From Bacteroidota bacterium (GTDB taxonomy: Bacteria; Bacteroidota; Bacteroidia; Chitinophagales; LD1), in the NCBI GenBank assembly GCA_016722375.1, contig JADKJG010000002.1, positions 352,398 to 416,397 of the forward strand: a stretch of 64,000 nt of DNA, in the 5' to 3' direction. This document shows positions 1 through 8,479 of the stretch, piece after piece. Each line of letters begins with the position of its first letter. Position 1 is the first letter of the stretch. A program made the position numbers and the translations under genes. Under the pieces are notes generated by a model. It saw only the letters and a program-made list of their open reading frames with translations. It was not told the DNA's origin and did no database searches.

Positions 1-390
1 GTAAAGGAATTAGGTATTAAACCTCTTGCAAAATTGATTGGCTATGCCGACGCAGAACAAGCCCCAGATGATTTCACAACCTCACCCGCGCTCGCTATGC
101 CTAAAGCAGCAGCAAAAGCGGGATTAACAATCAAGGACATCGAATATTTTGAGATCAACGAAGCTTTCAGCAACGTAACGATGGTTAATACCAAACTAAT
201 GGGACTAGACCCCGCAAAGGTGAATGTCTATGGCGGTGCAGTGGCCTTAGGTCATCCGGTCGGTGCCAGTGGTGCACGAATCATTTGTACACTTATTTCT
301 GTCCTTACGAATAAGAAAGGGAAATATGGTAGTGCGGGAATCTGTAACGGTGGTGGTGGTGCCAGTGCCGTAGTGATTGAGAAGTGCTAA
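1..390 (+). CDS. Acetyl-CoA acetyltransferase (thiolase), C-terminal part
   Basis: The gene is cut by the left edge of the window; the open frame starts at base 1 and ends in TAA. The about 129 visible residues are the C-terminal thiolase domain. They show the NEAF motif (NEAFSNV), the catalytic-histidine motif GHPVGASG and the active-site cysteine motif CNGGGG near the end. Thiolases of this type condense two acetyl-CoA or cleave 3-ketoacyl-CoA in the cytosol. Whether this is the biosynthetic acetoacetyl-CoA enzyme or a beta-oxidation thiolase cannot be told without the N-terminal half. It converges on the following minus-strand gene with only 8 bases between. Confidence 0.93.
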   Translation, partial: VKELGIKPLAKLIGYADAEQAPDDFTTSPALAMPKAAAKAGLTIKDIEYFEINEAFSNVTMVNTKLMGLDPAKVNVYGGAVALGHPVGASGARIICTLISVLTNKKGKYGSAGICNGGGGASAVVIEKC

Positions 391-398
391 ACATCCTT

Positions 399-2303
399 TT
401 ATCGAACTAAAGTAACCGTGCCGATGGTTTTTCTCGGAGCACCCTTTTCATAGTTCATACCTTCCCAACGAGTGCCGTCTAGAAATACAGCTTCAATCTT
501 CCACACATATACATCTTGCTGGCAGATCTGGCCTCGATAGGTTCCATCCCATCCTTCAGCAACATTAAAATCTGCATCAATCGCTGATGATTCCCAAAGC
601 AGTTCACCCCACTGATTAAAAATCTGCGCTCGGTATTCTTTCAATCCCGAGCCAACAAGCTTCCACCTACGGATCATATCGTTGCCTGCAGAGAAATCTG
701 GTGCGAGTATATTAGGAACAAACAATGATTTTTTGATAATGTCAATACGCTTAATCATTGTATCCGAACACCCATAAGCCGAAGAGGAAATTAACATCAC
801 TTCAAATTGGTTTACTGATGGAAAGATGTGAGATGGACTGGTTACATTAGAATTACTGCCATCACCGAAATCCCAGAAATAATTGGAAGCATTCTCAGAT
901 TGGTTGGTGAAAACTACTGTGCCGTTATAAGGTTCAACATTATCATTCATGGCATATCCGAATCTTGCTGTCGGAATGACATAAACATGTACCGTATCTT
1001 GCATGAACAATGTATCTCCACAATCATTGAATGAATAGACTTTAAGCAAAACGGAGTAATAGCCCGGCCCATCGAATCGGTGAGAAATCGTGGACGAAAG
1101 GGTGGTGAAAGAACTTCCGTCACTAAAATCCCAGACAAATTGATTCGCATTACTTGCATTGACTGTAAACAAAGCATTTACCGGGTCGCAACCAGAAGAG
1201 GGCTGTACCTCTACCGAATGAATATCAGGGAAGGGATAAATGTCAATAAGTCTTTTCGCCGTATCAAAACAGCCAAAACTGTTAGAGGCCGTCAAGGTGA
1301 TGTTATACTGGCCGCTTGATGAATATATAGCTATAGGATTCGTAAGTGTAGAAGTAGCGTTGTTATCAAAATCCCATGCAAAGTTGTTGGCGCCAGTAGT
1401 TGTGTTATTTAAAACAATAGAAGAAGGAACTCCGCAACTATAAACAGAAGGCAGATTGAACGAGGGCTTGGGAACAGGATAGATAGTCACATTATGCTGG
1501 GCCGTATCACTGCATGATTGTGTAAAACCTATGAGTTGAACTGTGAAAGTACCAGAGTTAGAATATGAATGAACCGGAGATGGCAGCGCTGAAGTATTCC
1601 CATCACCAAAACTCCAATCATAGAAGGTAGCGCCGTTGGAAAGATTGGTGAAAGCTATCGGCGGAGTGTTCAGACAAGTATCAAAAGAACTAAAACCAAC
1701 TTCAGGTTTACTCAAGATAACCACCTCCTTGCATATAGAGTCGTAACAACCGAAAGCGGAAACCACTTCTAAGCAAACAGAATAATTTCCAACCGTAGGA
1801 TAAGTATGAACCGGGTCTCTGATTATTGCAGAATCACCGTCGCCAAATTGCCAGCGGTATGCGGAAACAAATGACCCACTGGGGGCTATAGTCTGGTCGG
1901 TAAAAGCAACAGGTACTTCTGCACAAAGACCAGAAGCCGAAACAAAATCTGCCACAGGTGCTGGACTAACATTAATGGTTTGAAAGGCTGTATCGCGGGC
2001 GCATCCATAGCCATTCGTGGCATAGAGTGCTATAGTATGGATGCCCGCCGCGAAGGTCTGTTGGAATCCTGCTCCCGCTATATTCACGGCGCTTCCCCCA
2101 ATACAGGCATTGGTTGTTTGGTCAAAATCAAAACACCAACTCAATCCCACCGCCCCGGTAGATAGGTCTTGAAGAGTGACCGATAATGGCTCACAACCGG
2201 TAGTAGGCAAGGCCGTGAAAAAGGCATTGATCAAGTTAGGAGATAGCATTACTGGTTTAATCACTGCCGTATCAATACATTGATTCTTAGCTACCAGAGC
2301 CAC
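399..2303 (-). CDS. Giant PKD adhesin, C-terminal fragment with T9SS sorting end (frameshifted)
   Basis: C-terminal third of a giant surface protein. It holds at least five PKD domains (motifs such as WQFGDGDS, WSFGDGNTS, WDFGDGSNS) followed by a gliding-motility-associated C-terminal domain of about 100 residues starting at LFVPNILAPDF. That domain type directs export by the type IX secretion system. It aligns throughout with the end of the intact paralogue at 45246-51335. The annotated start is not real: the true frame continues upstream and meets the middle fragment at a T-run, 2372-2374, where one extra base restores frame (the paralogue has PIWSPVQHSFYNNN where this copy, corrected, reads PIWNTTRHTFYNNS). 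Either a pseudogene or an assembly error. Confidence 0.85.
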   Translation of the reverse strand: MALVAKNQCIDTAVIKPVMLSPNLINAFFTALPTTGCEPLSVTLQDLSTGAVGLSWCFDFDQTTNACIGGSAVNIAGAGFQQTFAAGIHTIALYATNGYGCARDTAFQTINVSPAPVADFVSASGLCAEVPVAFTDQTIAPSGSFVSAYRWQFGDGDSAIIRDPVHTYPTVGNYSVCLEVVSAFGCYDSICKEVVILSKPEVGFSSFDTCLNTPPIAFTNLSNGATFYDWSFGDGNTSALPSPVHSYSNSGTFTVQLIGFTQSCSDTAQHNVTIYPVPKPSFNLPSVYSCGVPSSIVLNNTTTGANNFAWDFDNNATSTLTNPIAIYSSSGQYNITLTASNSFGCFDTAKRLIDIYPFPDIHSVEVQPSSGCDPVNALFTVNASNANQFVWDFSDGSSFTTLSSTISHRFDGPGYYSVLLKVYSFNDCGDTLFMQDTVHVYVIPTARFGYAMNDNVEPYNGTVVFTNQSENASNYFWDFGDGSNSNVTSPSHIFPSVNQFEVMLISSSAYGCSDTMIKRIDIIKKSLFVPNILAPDFSAGNDMIRRWKLVGSGLKEYRAQIFNQWGELLWESSAIDADFNVAEGWDGTYRGQICQQDVYVWKIEAVFLDGTRWEGMNYEKGAPRKTIGTVTLVR

Positions 2304-2839
2304 GAAAAAGGTATCGGGCTGATTACTGTTGTTATAGAAAGTATGGCGCGTTGTATTCCATATCGGGGCCGTTTGGTTTGATAGATAACGGTACTTGCCG
2401 AGCCATCATCCCAACTGAATGTAATCGAATCCGGTACGCCCATTTTCTGTATCACAGGTTCAAAGGTGACGATTAAAGGAGTGCAGCCATTATTGATAGA
2501 TAAGTTAAAGTCAATTTCAGGAATAGGGATAACCGATATAGAATAATCAACCGGAATCCCAGGACAAAGGGTCGCTCCTGAAGTGGTGGCTTGGGCGCTG
2601 TATGTAATCGTAAGTGGTTGATTGGTGGTGTTTACCAAGGTTTGAGGCGCTATGGTAACTGTTCCTGTGCTGTCGTTACTGATACTATTGGGGATAATTG
2701 CCGTCCATTGAATGGTGACATTAGGGGTCGAAGAAGAAAGCGTTACCAGTTGTGATGTTTGCCCAGAGCAGATATTTTGTGGCGCCGGAGAGAAAATTAC
2801 ATCCGGTACCGGATTAACAATCACCGGATAAATAGCCAC
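2291..2839 (-). CDS. Giant PKD adhesin, middle fragment (frameshifted)
   Basis: Middle piece of the same broken gene. It carries an Ig/PKD-like repeat beginning at ICSGQTSQL, the same kind of repeat that fills the middle of the paralogue at 45246-51335. The frame stays open upstream of the GTG used here, up to the frameshift at the A-run 2989-2992. There the N-terminal piece runs out of frame just after TIGTTF; one extra base gives TTFSWTSATGNN, as expected for the repeat. Downstream it leaves frame at 2372-2374. Adding one base at each site gives a single 1856-residue reading frame from 5967 to 399. Confidence 0.75.
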   Translation of the reverse strand: MAIYPVIVNPVPDVIFSPAPQNICSGQTSQLVTLSSSTPNVTIQWTAIIPNSISNDSTGTVTIAPQTLVNTTNQPLTITYSAQATTSGATLCPGIPVDYSISVIPIPEIDFNLSINNGCTPLIVTFEPVIQKMGVPDSITFSWDDGSASTVIYQTKRPRYGIQRAILSITTVISPIPFSWLW

Positions 2840-2910
2840 AGTGCCGGGGCAGCCATTGGCTAATGGAGTGACCGTATATAGAACCGTGCCAGTATCACTA
2901 CCAGCATTGG

Positions 2911-5900
2911 TTAAAGTCTGACCCGGAATATCTCCGTTTCCAGAAAGGGTGTTCCCAGTAAGATTATTTCCAGTGGCTGATGTCCACGAAAAGTAGTTCC
3001 GATCGTGCTGGAAGTTAGGCTAACCATATTGAAAGAAGCGCCACTACATATAGTTTGCGGTGCAGGAAGTATTACATCCGGCACCGGAGAAATAGTAAAT
3101 ACATAATTGGCTACTGGACCGGTACAATTTCCAAAAGAGGGAGTAATGACATATACAACATGACCAGAAGAATCAGATGAATTGGTGAAAAACTGAGATG
3201 GAATAGAGTCGGTAGTTCCGTTGGCAATAAATCCGGTAACCCCATCCGATGAGGAGGCTGTCCATGTATAGGTAGTACCTGGAATACTCGAAGTCAAAAT
3301 AACCGTTTGCGAAACAGCACCACTACAAACGGTCTGCGACAAAGGACTATTAGAAACCAGTGGCAAGTCATTGATAGTTACCGAGCTATTAGCCACTACC
3401 GCCGGACATGGGCCAGCCGGATCATTTGATGTTAAAGTAACTGTCGTACTACCGCTTATAATAGAAGGAGTGAAATGAGTGGTGAGAGAATCTGTGGGTC
3501 TAAATATTCCATCAAGCGATGTCCACAAAGCAGAAGTTGCTCCTCCTGATATACTACCATTTAAGACGACCGAATCTCCTGAACACACACTATATGCTCC
3601 TCCTGCATTAGCCAATGCTGGGGGATAAATGGATACCACCACGCTGGCCGTGTCTTTGCAACCGGTAACGCCGGCTATAAGCATATAGGTTTGGCGAAAG
3701 ACCGTGTCAGAATTGTTCGTAAGGTTTGCAGTAGGTGCAGAAACCGTAGTGTCATCTAAGCCGAGTGATGGTGACCAAGCATAAATATAGCCCGGAATCA
3801 ATGTCGCCCCGATGCGGATGGGCAGGCCACCACACACCGAAGTGTCCGCTCCCGGTTTAGCTTGCGGAATAGTATCTACTACAATTGAAGTGTCTATCCT
3901 CATTACGCCACATTCACTCGTTGCCGACACCGAAACCAAATGAAAACCCGGCGTAGTCATACTGATGTTCCCCGGATTCTGTACTGATGCCGTAGCCGGA
4001 GTGCCTCCCTGAAATGTCCATGAGTAGCCCGAAATAGTAGAGCCACATGCCAAGGCCGAAGAAGATGCGGTAAAGTGGTCGCCCCCACAAATTCCCGCAG
4101 GAATATCTACTGATAATTCCGGGCGATCTTTTACCGTGATGTTTTGCGCTGGTGTAGTGAAACTGCCACAAACATTCTGCGCGGTCAAACTAAGTTGATA
4201 CAGCCCTTGATTATTCAATCGCAATCGCGGCGAGGCAGATTGGTTAGTCGTACCGTTTACAAATTCAAAATAAGTTAATGAATCAGGCAGACAGGTTGCC
4301 GAAAGAAAGGCCGGATTCCAGATATAATTAATCGAACTACAACTACCGGTGCTGGGGGTGGTGTTGTTCGGGATAACGACATAAGGCGCGCAACCAATAT
4401 TCGAGGGCAAAGTGAAAGACGGCGTTGGTGGCCCCGACACACAAACGTTCTTAATAATCGTATCCGGCTTACCGCAATTATTCGCCACCACCAAACGCAT
4501 CTGATATGTTCCGATGGTGGTGAATCGAACATTTAATCCCGATGAACCGGTACTCCATCCCGTAGGGTCATAATTGTTTCCTATATATCCGTTATCACTT
4601 CCCATAGAACCACCGGTCAAAGTCCATCCGGTCGGCGGAGAAACATTCCATAGTAAGTAGGTGGTAGAATTGCAACTTCCATTACTAACCGCTTGTCCAT
4701 TGATAGATGTATTGATGATGGTAGCATCGGTATTGACACAGGCAGTAAAATTATTTGAAACCACAAAATTGGCTTTGGGCGACATAGAAACATAAATGGG
4801 CAACACAGAACCCGACGTCACGCCACAAGGATTGGTCACAATAAGAAACGCTCCAAAGGCATTTCCAAAATTACTGATACCGTTAGAACTGGTTGTTCCG
4901 CAGGAAGTACGGTCAAATAAATGGAAAATAGTGTCGGGTGGAGGGTGCGGAAACGTCAAAGACGTAGAGCTATCATTGAAGGTAATCGTATAGAGCGTGC
5001 CCGGAGGGTTTGACTGATAATTGGTTAAAATAAAAGCCAGCGAAGCCGGTCCGCAAATGGTAGTGCTACCCAATGTAGCTATTCCTCCCGCTGGGTTACT
5101 GCCAAAAAACGCTTTGTAATAGGTAGTATCTGAACAGCCGGAAGTTGGGTTACTCACGATATAGGTAATCGTAAAAATCCCCAACCCATAAGTATGGGCG
5201 ATAGTAGCCCAGGGTGTACTGGTAATAAACGGAACACCGGTATCTCCCCACAGTATCGTATAATTCACTCCACCGGCCGGAACCGCCGCATTTCTAAAAT
5301 TAAACACCGCCGATGTTTGTTGGTTTGTGATACACTTATAGAAGGTCACAAACCCATCAAAAGTCAGCGTGTCCGTTCCGGCGGCAGGAGTAAGAACTGC
5401 ATGTGGCCGCTGAATCACCTTCACCGTCTGCGTCACCGATCTGGTGCATCCATTAGCCCCTTTAATGGTCAGCGTTACATTGAAAGAGCCGCTTCCATTT
5501 CCATAGGAATAAAATTTATGGCTGACGTTCGCGCCCGTCCCCGTTCTGCCATCGCCAAAATTCCAAGAGAAAGTTACGCCACCTCCAGTAGGCGAAGCGC
5601 TGAAACTGACCGGCGCTCCCGAACAAACACTATCCGGCCCAAAAGTGAAACTGGGAACCGGTGGCAAAGGCAATATAGCCATACTAAAAGCATCATTCGC
5701 GCTACAGCCGTTGCCGCTCACCGTCACTACATAATTAGTCGCGACAGTAGGCGATACAAAAATGGTGTCGTTATTAGTATATACCCCTGCCGGAGTAGAA
5801 GTCCAAGTGAAACTCGTTGGGTTACCTCCCGTTACTTTCGCTATAAGTCGAGTGCTTTGCCCGGAACAGGTAGAACTGTTTCCCAATATCACGACCGTAC

Positions 5901-5967
5901 ACTGTGCTTCTGATTTTTGAATACAGCCAAACAATAGAAGCAGTAGTAACGCAAAGGTTCCTTTCAT
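2911..5967 (-). CDS. Giant PKD adhesin, N-terminal fragment with signal peptide (frameshifted)
   Basis: N-terminal half of the broken adhesin. I chose the ATG at 5967, 24 codons inside the longest frame, because it gives a clean signal peptide (MKGTFALLLLLLFGC, then Q-rich cleavage region) and lies 28 bases downstream of a promoter-like box. After the signal come a Cys-containing Ig-like repeat and a PKD domain (WNFGDGRTG), then long stretches that match the paralogue at 45246-51335 nearly motif for motif (GSNPAGGIA, ICGP, HPPPD, NPCG, GSVLPIYVS). The last about 25 residues, from RGHQPLE, are out-of-frame sequence created by the missing base at 2989-2992. Cell-surface or gliding role is inferred from the family. 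Confidence 0.82.
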   Translation of the reverse strand: MKGTFALLLLLLFGCIQKSEAQCTVVILGNSSTCSGQSTRLIAKVTGGNPTSFTWTSTPAGVYTNNDTIFVSPTVATNYVVTVSGNGCSANDAFSMAILPLPPVPSFTFGPDSVCSGAPVSFSASPTGGGVTFSWNFGDGRTGTGANVSHKFYSYGNGSGSFNVTLTIKGANGCTRSVTQTVKVIQRPHAVLTPAAGTDTLTFDGFVTFYKCITNQQTSAVFNFRNAAVPAGGVNYTILWGDTGVPFITSTPWATIAHTYGLGIFTITYIVSNPTSGCSDTTYYKAFFGSNPAGGIATLGSTTICGPASLAFILTNYQSNPPGTLYTITFNDSSTSLTFPHPPPDTIFHLFDRTSCGTTSSNGISNFGNAFGAFLIVTNPCGVTSGSVLPIYVSMSPKANFVVSNNFTACVNTDATIINTSINGQAVSNGSCNSTTYLLWNVSPPTGWTLTGGSMGSDNGYIGNNYDPTGWSTGSSGLNVRFTTIGTYQMRLVVANNCGKPDTIIKNVCVSGPPTPSFTLPSNIGCAPYVVIPNNTTPSTGSCSSINYIWNPAFLSATCLPDSLTYFEFVNGTTNQSASPRLRLNNQGLYQLSLTAQNVCGSFTTPAQNITVKDRPELSVDIPAGICGGDHFTASSSALACGSTISGYSWTFQGGTPATASVQNPGNISMTTPGFHLVSVSATSECGVMRIDTSIVVDTIPQAKPGADTSVCGGLPIRIGATLIPGYIYAWSPSLGLDDTTVSAPTANLTNNSDTVFRQTYMLIAGVTGCKDTASVVVSIYPPALANAGGAYSVCSGDSVVLNGSISGGATSALWTSLDGIFRPTDSLTTHFTPSIISGSTTVTLTSNDPAGPCPAVVANSSVTINDLPLVSNSPLSQTVCSGAVSQTVILTSSIPGTTYTWTASSSDGVTGFIANGTTDSIPSQFFTNSSDSSGHVVYVITPSFGNCTGPVANYVFTISPVPDVILPAPQTICSGASFNMVSLTSSTIGTTFRGHQPLEIILLGTPFLETEIFRVRL

Positions 5968-5995
5968 TCGCAATGAATTGGAAAATTTTATAGTG

Positions 5996-6003
5996 CGAAG
6001 ATA
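5996..6003 (-). promoter_or_regulatory. -7-like promoter box TATCTTCG
   Basis: On the minus strand the octamer TATCTTCG resembles the Bacteroidota primary sigma -7 element TAnnTTTG. It ends 28 bases before the ATG at 5967, giving a leader of about 20 bases. The same variant ending TTCG is seen before the genes at 22991 and 60476. Confidence 0.45.
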
Positions 6004-6258
6004 GTATTGTATTGCTATCCTGTCAACTGCTTTGGCCAACTTTCTACTCCAAAGAAATAAAGCGTAGCAAACGATGACTACTTCGGATATAATAAACAGA
6101 TGGTACTTTTAAGCCACAAGATTGCTTCAATGCATTACTCCAATAATTATTTGTTTATTGATGGGCAATGTGAGAAGAACCTTGGGACAAACCCCATCCG
6201 ATGATGGTGAAGAGTTAATTCAACCACTCGGAATAGAACAGACTCGTTAATAATCGAA

Positions 6259-6489
6259 ATCGCAACAGTTCACATTCAATTCATTGAAATACACATACGA
6301 ATGAATCGAGTTTAACATGGAATTGATGTAATACCATGTTGAATTTCCTGAAAATAATGCAAAATCCATAAAATGTCATGTATAAACCCAGGAATGTCAT
6401 GTAGGAATCCTTGAAAATAGGCTGCTTTTGAACTAAATTTATGCGATAATTATAAAAGGCATCTAACTTCTGATGAATTGTTTTCCTTC
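6259..6489. repeat. Degenerate 21-bp-period array A
   Basis: Eleven consecutive 21-base units without any indel, from 6259. Unit position 9 is A in 11 of 11 units; units 6343 to 6426 share a core close to gAAATGTCATGTA. The array lies in the 742-base non-coding stretch between the divergent adhesin (start 5967) and cbpA (6782) genes. A 73-codon minus-strand frame through it is a heptapeptide repeat, which is what a 21-base period gives when no stop falls in frame; I do not regard it as a gene. The rest of the stretch (6040-6258, 6490-6631) shows nothing recognisable. Confidence 0.7.
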
Positions 6490-6631
6490 CGCGTGGCAAC
6501 AATTAGTAGAGAAGGAAACGGGAACTTCAGTCCTTGGACTACCTGTTGTCCTAAATAATTTTTTTTTATTTTATGGAGAAACGCTCTGTCCATTCCATAT
6601 ATATTGACAACCTCCTAAGCCATTTTGAAAA

Positions 6632-6685
6632 GGTCCTTTTGGCGACTAAAAGATGTAATAGAGATATTCGTATTTTGGCGCTTGG
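6632..6685 (+). repeat. Upstream sequence duplicated before the gene at 8102 (copy 1)
   Basis: About 54 bases similar to 8048-8101: both end in TATTTTGGCGCTTG (14 of 14 identical), preceded by gaga-attc and, further up, by ctaaaag. Copy 1 lies about 100 bases upstream of cbpA; copy 2 lies directly against the ATG of the 123-aa protein. Looks like a duplicated promoter region. Confidence 0.5.
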
Positions 6686-6706
6686 CTAAAGAAGCGGTCT
6701 TTAGGC

Positions 6707-6714
6707 TATTTTTG
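6707..6714 (+). promoter_or_regulatory. -7-like promoter box TATTTTTG before cbpA
   Basis: Exact match to the Bacteroidota TAnnTTTG -7 consensus, with a TTG 22 bases upstream. It would place transcription start near 6721 and give cbpA a leader of about 60 bases. Confidence 0.4.
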
Positions 6715-6781
6715 TTTGCGGGGCGCTATCTCGCAGTTCAATATTGCTATTTTGAGTACTTAAATCACCACAACCTGTATC

Positions 6782-7672
6782 ATGGAGTTTATTGATTATT
6801 ATAAAGTGCTGGGCGTAGAAAAAAATGCTACGGCAGCAGAAATAAAAAAGGCTTATCGCGGTTTAGCCAAGAAGCATCATCCCGATTTGAATCCCGATGA
6901 TAAGGAAGCCCATAGACGGTTCCAAAAAATAAATGAAGCCAACGAGGTATTGAGCGACCCCGACAAAAGGAAAAAGTATGACCAATATGGGAAAGACTGG
7001 GAGCATGGCGCGGAGTATGAAAAATACAGGCAGTCGCAGCAACAAAGTGCGGCAGATTCTGGCGGACAGCATTTTTCGGGCGACTTTGGCGGAGAAGATT
7101 TTTCTGACTTCTTTGCCTCTATGTTCGGCGGCAGAGCTTCTGGAGGCCGACAGGCAAAATACAGGGGGCAGGATTATAATGCTTCATTGAATCTTACTTT
7201 AAATGAGGCTTACCAAACCCATAAGCAGACTTTTACCATCAATGGCAAACAGATTCGCATTACCATTTCGGCAGGTGTCGAGAACGGACAGGTTATAAGA
7301 CTGCGCGGCCAAGGAGCGAAAGGCGTTAATGGCGGACCCGATGGCGATTTGTATATTACGTTTTCTGTGTCCGACACGCCCCCTTTCAAAAGAGTGGGAA
7401 ATGATCTCTACACCACCGTCGAAACCGATCTTTATACCGCCGTTTTGGGTGGCGAAATAACGCTCGATACTATGGGTGGAAAAATCAAACTGAAGGTGGC
7501 GCCCGAAACACAGAACGGAACAAAGGTGCGCGTGAAGGGGAAAGGTTTCCCCGTATATAATAAAGAGGGTCAATTCGGTGATTTGTATATCAATTATAAC
7601 ATCAAAATACCTATCCACCTGACGGATAAACAAACGGAACTATTTTCTGAATTGGCTAAACTCTCCAAATAA
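6782..7672 (+). CDS. cbpA: CbpA-like DnaJ co-chaperone
   Basis: J-domain protein of 296 residues. An N-terminal J domain (about 4-70) carries the HPD tripeptide at residues 33-35, which stimulates the ATPase of DnaK. A glycine-rich linker with phenylalanines (GGEDFSDFFASMFGG) follows, then the two beta-barrel DnaJ C-terminal domains from about residue 120 to the end. There is no CxxCxGxG zinc finger, so it is the class B form, like E. coli CbpA, a chaperone that also binds curved DNA. The next gene, 8 bases downstream, encodes its modulator CbpM, which supports the assignment. The non-coding region just upstream holds a 21-bp-period array, a possible curved site; that link is inference. Confidence 0.92.
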   Translation: MEFIDYYKVLGVEKNATAAEIKKAYRGLAKKHHPDLNPDDKEAHRRFQKINEANEVLSDPDKRKKYDQYGKDWEHGAEYEKYRQSQQQSAADSGGQHFSGDFGGEDFSDFFASMFGGRASGGRQAKYRGQDYNASLNLTLNEAYQTHKQTFTINGKQIRITISAGVENGQVIRLRGQGAKGVNGGPDGDLYITFSVSDTPPFKRVGNDLYTTVETDLYTAVLGGEITLDTMGGKIKLKVAPETQNGTKVRVKGKGFPVYNKEGQFGDLYINYNIKIPIHLTDKQTELFSELAKLSK

Positions 7673-7680
7673 AAGCAGCG

Positions 7681-7983
7681 ATGGAAACACAAGATTACAT
7701 ACCGGTCGAAATATTTTGCCAACAGTATAGCGTGGAAGTATCGTTCATTAGTTCTTTGCAGGCTTATGGTTTAATAGAAATAGTGCAGCAGGATGAAGCG
7801 GAATTTATTGCGGTGAGCCAACTGGCGGAAGCAGAAAAGATAATGCGGCTGCATCACGACCTACAGATAAACACCGAAGGCCTTGATGTGGTGATTCATC
7901 TTTTGCAAAAGATAGAAAGTATGAAAAGAGAAATGGCTTTGCTGAAAAGTAAACTCAGCATATATGAAGAGTTGGAAGGGTAG
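7681..7983 (+). CDS. cbpM: Chaperone modulator CbpM
   Basis: One hundred residues, starting 8 bases after cbpA, in the same operon. The N-terminal about 60 residues have a MerR-like helix-turn-helix layout (the family start is typically IPVEIFCQQYSV, then a short wing with EFIAVSQLAEAEKI), and the C-terminal part is a short helical coiled coil (SMKREMALLKSKLSIYEEL). In E. coli, CbpM binds the J domain of CbpA and inhibits both its co-chaperone and DNA-binding functions. Length and position fit this role. Confidence 0.85.
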   Translation: METQDYIPVEIFCQQYSVEVSFISSLQAYGLIEIVQQDEAEFIAVSQLAEAEKIMRLHHDLQINTEGLDVVIHLLQKIESMKREMALLKSKLSIYEELEG

Positions 7984-8047
7984 CGCCGCCCCTTCGCGCT
8001 CCGCCGATTCCATATTTATAGACTATCCCTCCTCCTATCTTGAAATC

Positions 8048-8101
8048 GGTTCTTTCCTTGGCTAAAAGCTGTTCTGGAGAAATTCTTATTTTGGCGCTTG
8101 C
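8048..8101 (+). repeat. Upstream sequence duplicated from before cbpA (copy 2)
   Basis: Second copy of the sequence at 6632-6685. It contains TATTTTG at 8087-8093, similar to a -7 element, only 8 bases before the ATG at 8102. If used, transcription would start at or next to the start codon, giving a leaderless message. Confidence 0.45.
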
Positions 8102-8473
8102 ATGAAAAGTGTGTTGGACAAATGGAATCCTCCGGTTTTAGATAAACCCGATTATTTCGACACGGTGAAATATGTGTATAAGCACATTGAATTTCATATT
8201 TCCGAAGATCAAGCCTATACTATACTCAATGCTTTTATCGAAAAATGGGACGAATGTGCCGGTCAGGAGATCTTTGATGAAGAGTTGAAGGGCTTTGTGA
8301 TTAAAAAGCTACAAGACAATTTCGAGGTGATGTTGCCTACCCCGAAAATCAAAAGAGTGGTAGAACTGATTTTGGGCTACCTTTATGAAACCGGGCATTA
8401 TTTCCAGAATGGGAAAGCGAATTCCAAGACCGGTGCTTCTGAAAAGCAAAAAGGAAATAAACGCCTCGGTTGA
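8102..8473 (+). CDS. Conserved hypothetical protein, 123 aa
   Basis: I do not recognise the family. The protein is soluble, has no signal peptide or membrane segment, and is predicted mainly helical (FDTVKYVYKHIEFHISEDQAYTILNAFIEKW). It ends in a lysine-rich tail. It lies 6 bases before menA on the same strand, so the two are probably co-transcribed, but nothing in it suggests a role in menaquinone synthesis. No RBS-like sequence is obvious before the ATG, which fits the possible leaderless start noted for the upstream repeat. Confidence 0.75.
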   Translation: MKSVLDKWNPPVLDKPDYFDTVKYVYKHIEFHISEDQAYTILNAFIEKWDECAGQEIFDEELKGFVIKKLQDNFEVMLPTPKIKRVVELILGYLYETGHYFQNGKANSKTGASEKQKGNKRLG

Positions 8474-8479
8474 TTTAAA

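Noticed and set aside
5194..5913. Plus-strand frame of 239 codons opposite the adhesin
   Set aside because: Arg/Ser-rich shadow of the minus-strand PKD gene, with no domain; similar shadows at 20628-21116 and 22353-22943.
6281..6502. Minus-strand frame of 73 codons with seven-residue periodicity
   Set aside because: Same by-product of the 21-bp array; array D with the same period is interrupted by stops.
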